NCBI RefSeq assembly: GCF_003473485.1
Contig: NC_053042.1
Location: 45,285,762-45,349,761, forward strand
Direction: 5' to 3'
Length of the DNA: 64,000 bases
From: Medicago truncatula
Taxonomy: Eukaryota > Streptophyta > Magnoliopsida > Fabales > Fabaceae
The translations under genes were made by a program, and so were the position numbers. Positions within the stretch are counted from its first letter, which is position 1; every line of letters begins with the position of its first letter. The notes beneath the pieces are model-generated. The model did no database searches, was not told the DNA's origin, and saw only the letters and a program-made list of their open reading frames with translations. Shown here piece by piece: positions 59,943 to 64,000 of this stretch.

Positions 59943-60600
59943 TGAATCACACCATAAAAATTATGCATTGATTACATGATGCTGAAAACAAGTCTACAAC
60001 AAAAGTTTAAAATGAAAATGGTCATCAATGATGATATTCATACATCCTAGTTAATGTATTTAAATACATAAACTTAAGTCTGCATTTAACAACTTAAAAC
60101 TAACATGGGAACAGAGATGCATATGCATCAAAATGTTGTGTTTTGAGAGCAAATAATTGCAGATCCTACAGAAAAAAAACAATTAACAAGGATCTGACCA
60201 AGACAATGAAGGTAAATTTGGTAGTTATGGCAAAGTGTAATTTCAGTGGGAAGTTAAATTTTCTCCAACAGCAAAAGTGTAATGGCAATAATTTGTCATC
60301 ATCTCACCAGAGGAAGAACCATTTCGAGCAACACCCTTTGGCCTTAACAGATAGAGAACTGGTGGTGTGTTTCGTGGGAACCCCTGAAGGAGCATAGCTA
60401 GAAATATTCCCAAGCTCTTGGCCAAAAAACAATTCTACCTGAGCCTACACACAACCATCCATTCATGCACCAATAACCTCTCTCCCTTTGTTTTATTTTA
60501 AAGATGTGATTTTTTTTCTTTTTATTGTTATTAGAGATATAGTAAATTATAGATTACGAATAAGTTTTACTTAACCATTAAAGTTTTATGATTCAAGGTG
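59943..60600. other. Right flank of the array
   Basis: This is single-copy sequence after the break. It has an 84-codon frame (60143-60397) without recognisable features. No gene is supported. Confidence 0.4.
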
Positions 60601-60601
60601 T

Positions 60602-60740
60602 AATTTGCATATAAGTTTTACATTTGGAGAGGATGTTTGCATATAAGTTATAAATTTGAGGGGATATTTGCTGCATAAATTTTAAATTTGAGGGTGGTAT
60701 TTGCACATAAATGTTTAATTTCAGGGGGTATTTGCATGTT
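60602..60740. repeat. Degenerate short tandem repeat, period about 33 bp
   Basis: Four to five copies of a unit like ATTTGCATATAAGTTTTA followed by a (T/A)TTTGAGGGG block lie head to tail, each diverged. The same GGGGGTATTTGCA ending and TTTCAGGGGG words continue to 61015 (GGGGTTTTTTTGACG, TTTCAGGGGGATAATTGAC), suggesting a larger dispersed element, about 60600-61025. Confidence 0.55.
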
Positions 60741-61025
60741 CAGTGGGTGACACAAATGTTATTATGAAAAGAAAAAAAAAATCAGATTTTTTCAAAATAA
60801 AAATAAAAATATAGTCAATTACGCCCTATGACGTGACATGACTTTTCTGACCATGTGTCAGTGCCACGTGGCAGTTAACGGCCACATCAGCATGTTGGAT
60901 GGAGGAAATTAACGGAGGGGGGTAATTGACAGACGCTTGACAATTTCAGGGGGGTTTTTGACGTTTTGCAAAATTCAGGGGTTTTTTTGACGAAAGTTAC
61001 AATTTCAGGGGGATAATTGACTATT

Positions 61026-61530
61026 TACTCATTGTTTTAAGTATCCAATGATCTGTTATCACGTCAATTAATAATTAATGAATATGAAAACATATGAATC
61101 TTCGTTTTAATTAATTGATGTAACAACACAATATAGACATCGAATATAAAATAATTGTAAACTAACAAAGTATACTAATTAAACTCTAAAAATAATTGGA
61201 AGAATAATGGAATCAATTAATGGATCCATTTGTTAAAATGAATATTATTAATCTATCACTAATGTCGGTCTCTCTCATCAACAAAAGATAGATAGATGGA
61301 AGAAATTCAAATCTAAATTGTATTGGCAGTAAAAAATATGAGTTGTATTTAGTATCTGACTCATCTAATAAAAAAAAATTTTTAGGGAACTCTAGAAATA
61401 ATTAAAGGTGTTATAAAAGAAAGTGGACTAGTAAATTTTTAGTAACAAAAAAAAAAAAAATTATTGTAACTCTTGTCTATTAATAAAACTCTTATAAGGG
61501 GCTCTCGAAATGCCCCTTTTAAAATAGTTG
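61026..61530. other. Spacer
   Basis: AT-rich spacer with an A run near 61447. No gene is seen. Confidence 0.4.
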
Positions 61531-61534
61531 TATT

Positions 61535-62260
61535 TTGCTTGGATGTAAGATAATTGGACATTTGGTTAAGAATTGTAAATTTTAGACTCCAGAAGCTTCA
61601 GCTCTATCCCCAAGCACAAAGTGCAGCATATTGCCAAGTCTAATACATCAAGGTCTGAAGTATAAAAGGTTGATGAAGTTTCCACACTTCATACATAATC
61701 AACTCCAAACAACACTAAAAGGTGTAGTAAAGTTGTAGAAGAGGATCCTCTAATCGCTTATATAATTAGTATAAAGAGATTACACTTATTGTGCCTATGA
61801 GAGATGTTGTCTTTCTTGAAGAGTCGTGCGAGAATGTGGTAGCAAACTCACTTTCTTTGAGAGATCTTGGTAAGTCCTACGGACCCTAATTTATCAAATT
61901 TTAATGCAAATGTTTTTCACGATATGCAAGTTTTAGGGATTATCGATGCTTCTACTGCAGCCCAACAAGCTATGGATTTCTTAAGTGATATTTTTTTTTT
62001 TAAGCGAAAAGAAAATATATTAAATAAAAAGAAAAAGACACAAAGATTGGGGGGACATAGAATCTGAACCAGGAAAACCCAAACGGGAATACATCGTGAT
62101 TCTTGGGCTAATATGTCTCGGAATAAAGAGATCGATGATTTGATTGATCATCAATTTCAGTTGGTGATTCCAAGAAAAATGAAATCAAAGCAGGTGACTG
62201 AGTCTAGCAAAGGATTTAAGATTGGTTCTTCCAACAGATCGTCTCACTAGTTTTTAGAGG
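61535..62260 (+). mobile_element. Retroelement ORF1-like remnant with a CCHC-type zinc knuckle
   Basis: A stretch near 61550 reads LGCKIIGHLVKNCK, a zinc-knuckle pattern of ORF1/gag-type retroelement proteins. Further islands are PNLSNFNANVFHDMQVLGII (about 61885) and EIDDLIDHQFQLVIPRKMK (about 62130). The piece is broken and appears to be interrupted by an insert around 61988-62090. LINE ORF1 is my first choice, but an LTR element cannot be excluded. It looks old; no ends were identified. Confidence 0.45.
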
Positions 62261-63770
62261 ATAGCAGTCCCTCTTGTTTTTACTTCGTTATATCTTTTTT
62301 TATCTTTCTTTTATGATATTTCTTGGAGGATTTCGGTTTATGACCCCCTCTTTTTTTATACTTTCATCTTTCTATTAATATGATTAGGGTTGTGCTGGAA
62401 AACCTCTCTACTCCGCATAATTTATGCTTAAAAAAAAAGTCCCTGCAGATTCATAAAAGTGTGTATGATATTAAGATATATGACGTGACAATAAATAGGA
62501 TTTCACGTAGCAAATCAAGTGTTCCACGATAAAATTCTCAATTAAAGTCATTCATTAAGTTGTTGGCTATGTCTTCAAGTAATCAAGCTACCCATCTTTT
62601 CACCATGATTGTTTATCTTTGTTTAAATTTATTCAATAACAATAAATATCAAACTTTATCATAAATTACGCTGCATGCATTATTATTATTATACCTTTCG
62701 AGAGAAACAGAAACCACCTAAAGATTGAGCATGTTCCAACAAAACTATTTGACATTACACTAACCTAACCAATATTTGACATAAATCACTTCACAATGCA
62801 CCTATGTATAACATTTTTCAAACTCGTAGGTTTAGAATAATAATTATATTTGGCGTGCAACAAATACACTGATTGGTTTATTAATTCTAGTATTTCTTAT
62901 AATTCTTTTTGCAGGCGAGTTTTAGAATGGAACAATTGAGAAATTTCCCCATCTTAGGCTTATTTGTTTTTTACCGGCTGTTACCTGTGATTCCAATTGA
63001 AAGAAAATACTCATCCGGCTTATTTGTTTTGGGTTATGTTAATGTCAACAATAAAGAAGGGTCTTTATTTTATTTTAAAAAGGAAAACCTATTTGTCAAT
63101 CTGAACAATTTATTTAACTGTTAAATAATTTACACCAGATTTTGTCAAAGAAGCAAAAGCAAATTTATAGAACAAACAAATTTTAAAAACAATCAACTAC
63201 TATAAAATTATTTAAAATATTATCTACACTATATTCAAGTATTTTTTTTTAAAAAAAAACTCGGTATCAACCCAAGAATAGATTAATTCATAGGATACAT
63301 CCAAGTAATAATATTAGCTAATTTCTTTTAACTTAATTTTAAGTAATATTTTCGTTTTTAATATTTTTTCTACGATTTTATTATTTATGTTATAACATGT
63401 CAATATTGTATCTTTTTTTATGAGATTTTTTTTCAATAAAACTTGGGTTTCTAAGTTTGTATAATGAATCTCCTCAAAAAAAAATGTATGATGAAGATTT
63501 GAGGCTGTTTATGAACTTCAGATGATTTTTTTTTAGTTTTTTTTATATTTTTTGTTAAAAAAAGTAATAAGGATATTGATATTTTATAATATAAATGATT
63601 AAATCGATAAAAAAAAAAAAGACAAAGTATGACCTGCTTTGAAGCATAAATACTTCAAAATTGATGACACACCTGTATGTGATACGTACCATGCATCAAT
63701 ACGTGCTCGATACGCCCAAATACATATTATGAGAGTATTCAATGATTAAATTTTATTAAAAAAAAAACAA
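62261..63770. other. AT-rich spacer
   Basis: No gene is supported. A 71-codon frame at 62909-63124 contains a repeated phrase, GGCTTATTTGTTTT, at 62957 and 63018. The end (63670-63740) has the TATCGG/GATACG-like words shared with 24215-24420. Confidence 0.4.
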
Positions 63771-63908
63771 TTTTTTTTTTATCAAGTAGCCTAGTGGCTA
63801 GAGCTCACACAATTTAATTGCGGAGAAGTGGAGTGTCTGGGGTTCGAACCTTGACCCCTGCATATAACACGCAATATCCCTACCAACTAAGCTAAGCTCA
63901 CGGAGATG
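63771..63908 (-). mobile_element. tRNA-derived SINE (family A), minus strand
   Basis: On the minus strand the element starts CCGTGAGCTTAGCTTAGTTG, has the B box AAGGTTCGAACCCC, then CTAGCCACTAGGCTACTTGA and an A tail. It is full length like the copy at 25373-25510, with the same GCCACTAGGCTAC block before the tail. Confidence 0.85.
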
Positions 63909-64000
63909 AAAAAAAAAAAAAAAGCAATTGCTGATACATTAAAAGTATTACTCTTTCTATTTTAATTTTATAATTTTTTTAATCGGTGTAAAATCATCAA

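Noticed and set aside
60143-60397. 84-codon frame just after the FRS array
   Set aside because: No recognisable features, and its composition is like the surrounding spacer.
1-64000. CRISPR arrays, operons or bacterial systems
   Set aside because: The window is clearly plant nuclear DNA; the repeats seen are tandem duplications, SINEs and MITEs.

Overview
The window is plant nuclear DNA: AT-rich, with intron-containing genes, a plant-type histone promoter, plant-only gene families (PDR/ABCG transporter, XS-domain protein, FAR1-related proteins, F-box/FBD) and many short non-autonomous transposons. A legume close to Medicago is my best guess; this is inference from gene style and repeat content, not a database result.

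Layout. 1.3-4.2 kb (+): a complete ten-exon RAE1 mRNA-export WD40 gene. 4.6-10.2 kb: repeat-rich spacer with two related LINE remnants (both minus strand) flanking a diverged tandem duplication. 10.8-11.4 kb (-): an F-box/FBD gene fragment without the usual LRR middle. 12-18 kb: accessory stretch of SINE, MITE and foldback sequences. 18.4-19.0 kb (+): intronless histone H2B with the Type I histone promoter element. 19.4-21.2 kb (+): degenerate LINE 3' end with a duplicated RNase H segment. 21.9-22.9 kb (-): a small coiled-coil RAB6-interacting-golgin-like (DUF662) gene. 24-26 kb: nested SINEs and MITEs. 26.7-31.6 kb (+): a 1078-residue XS-domain protein in three exons with an internal four-copy 29-residue repeat. 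33.2-44.3 kb (-): a complete 20-exon full-size PDR-type ABCG transporter (1468 residues). 46.1-59.9 kb (+): a near-identical tandem array of two full 5.59-kb units and one truncated unit, each carrying a FAR1-RELATED SEQUENCE gene derived from a MULE transposase. 60-64 kb: repeat-rich spacer with a retroelement ORF1-like remnant and a SINE.

Exon models for RAE1, XS, PDR, golgin-like and FRS genes were assembled by hand from splice sites. Summed coding lengths are multiples of three (1044, 3237, 4407, 480 and 2448 nt), which supports them. The genes are ordinary eukaryotic neighbours, not an operon; no joint pathway is evident. The most unusual structure is the recent FRS triplication, in which the last copy is broken off inside the coding exon and acquires a new stop.
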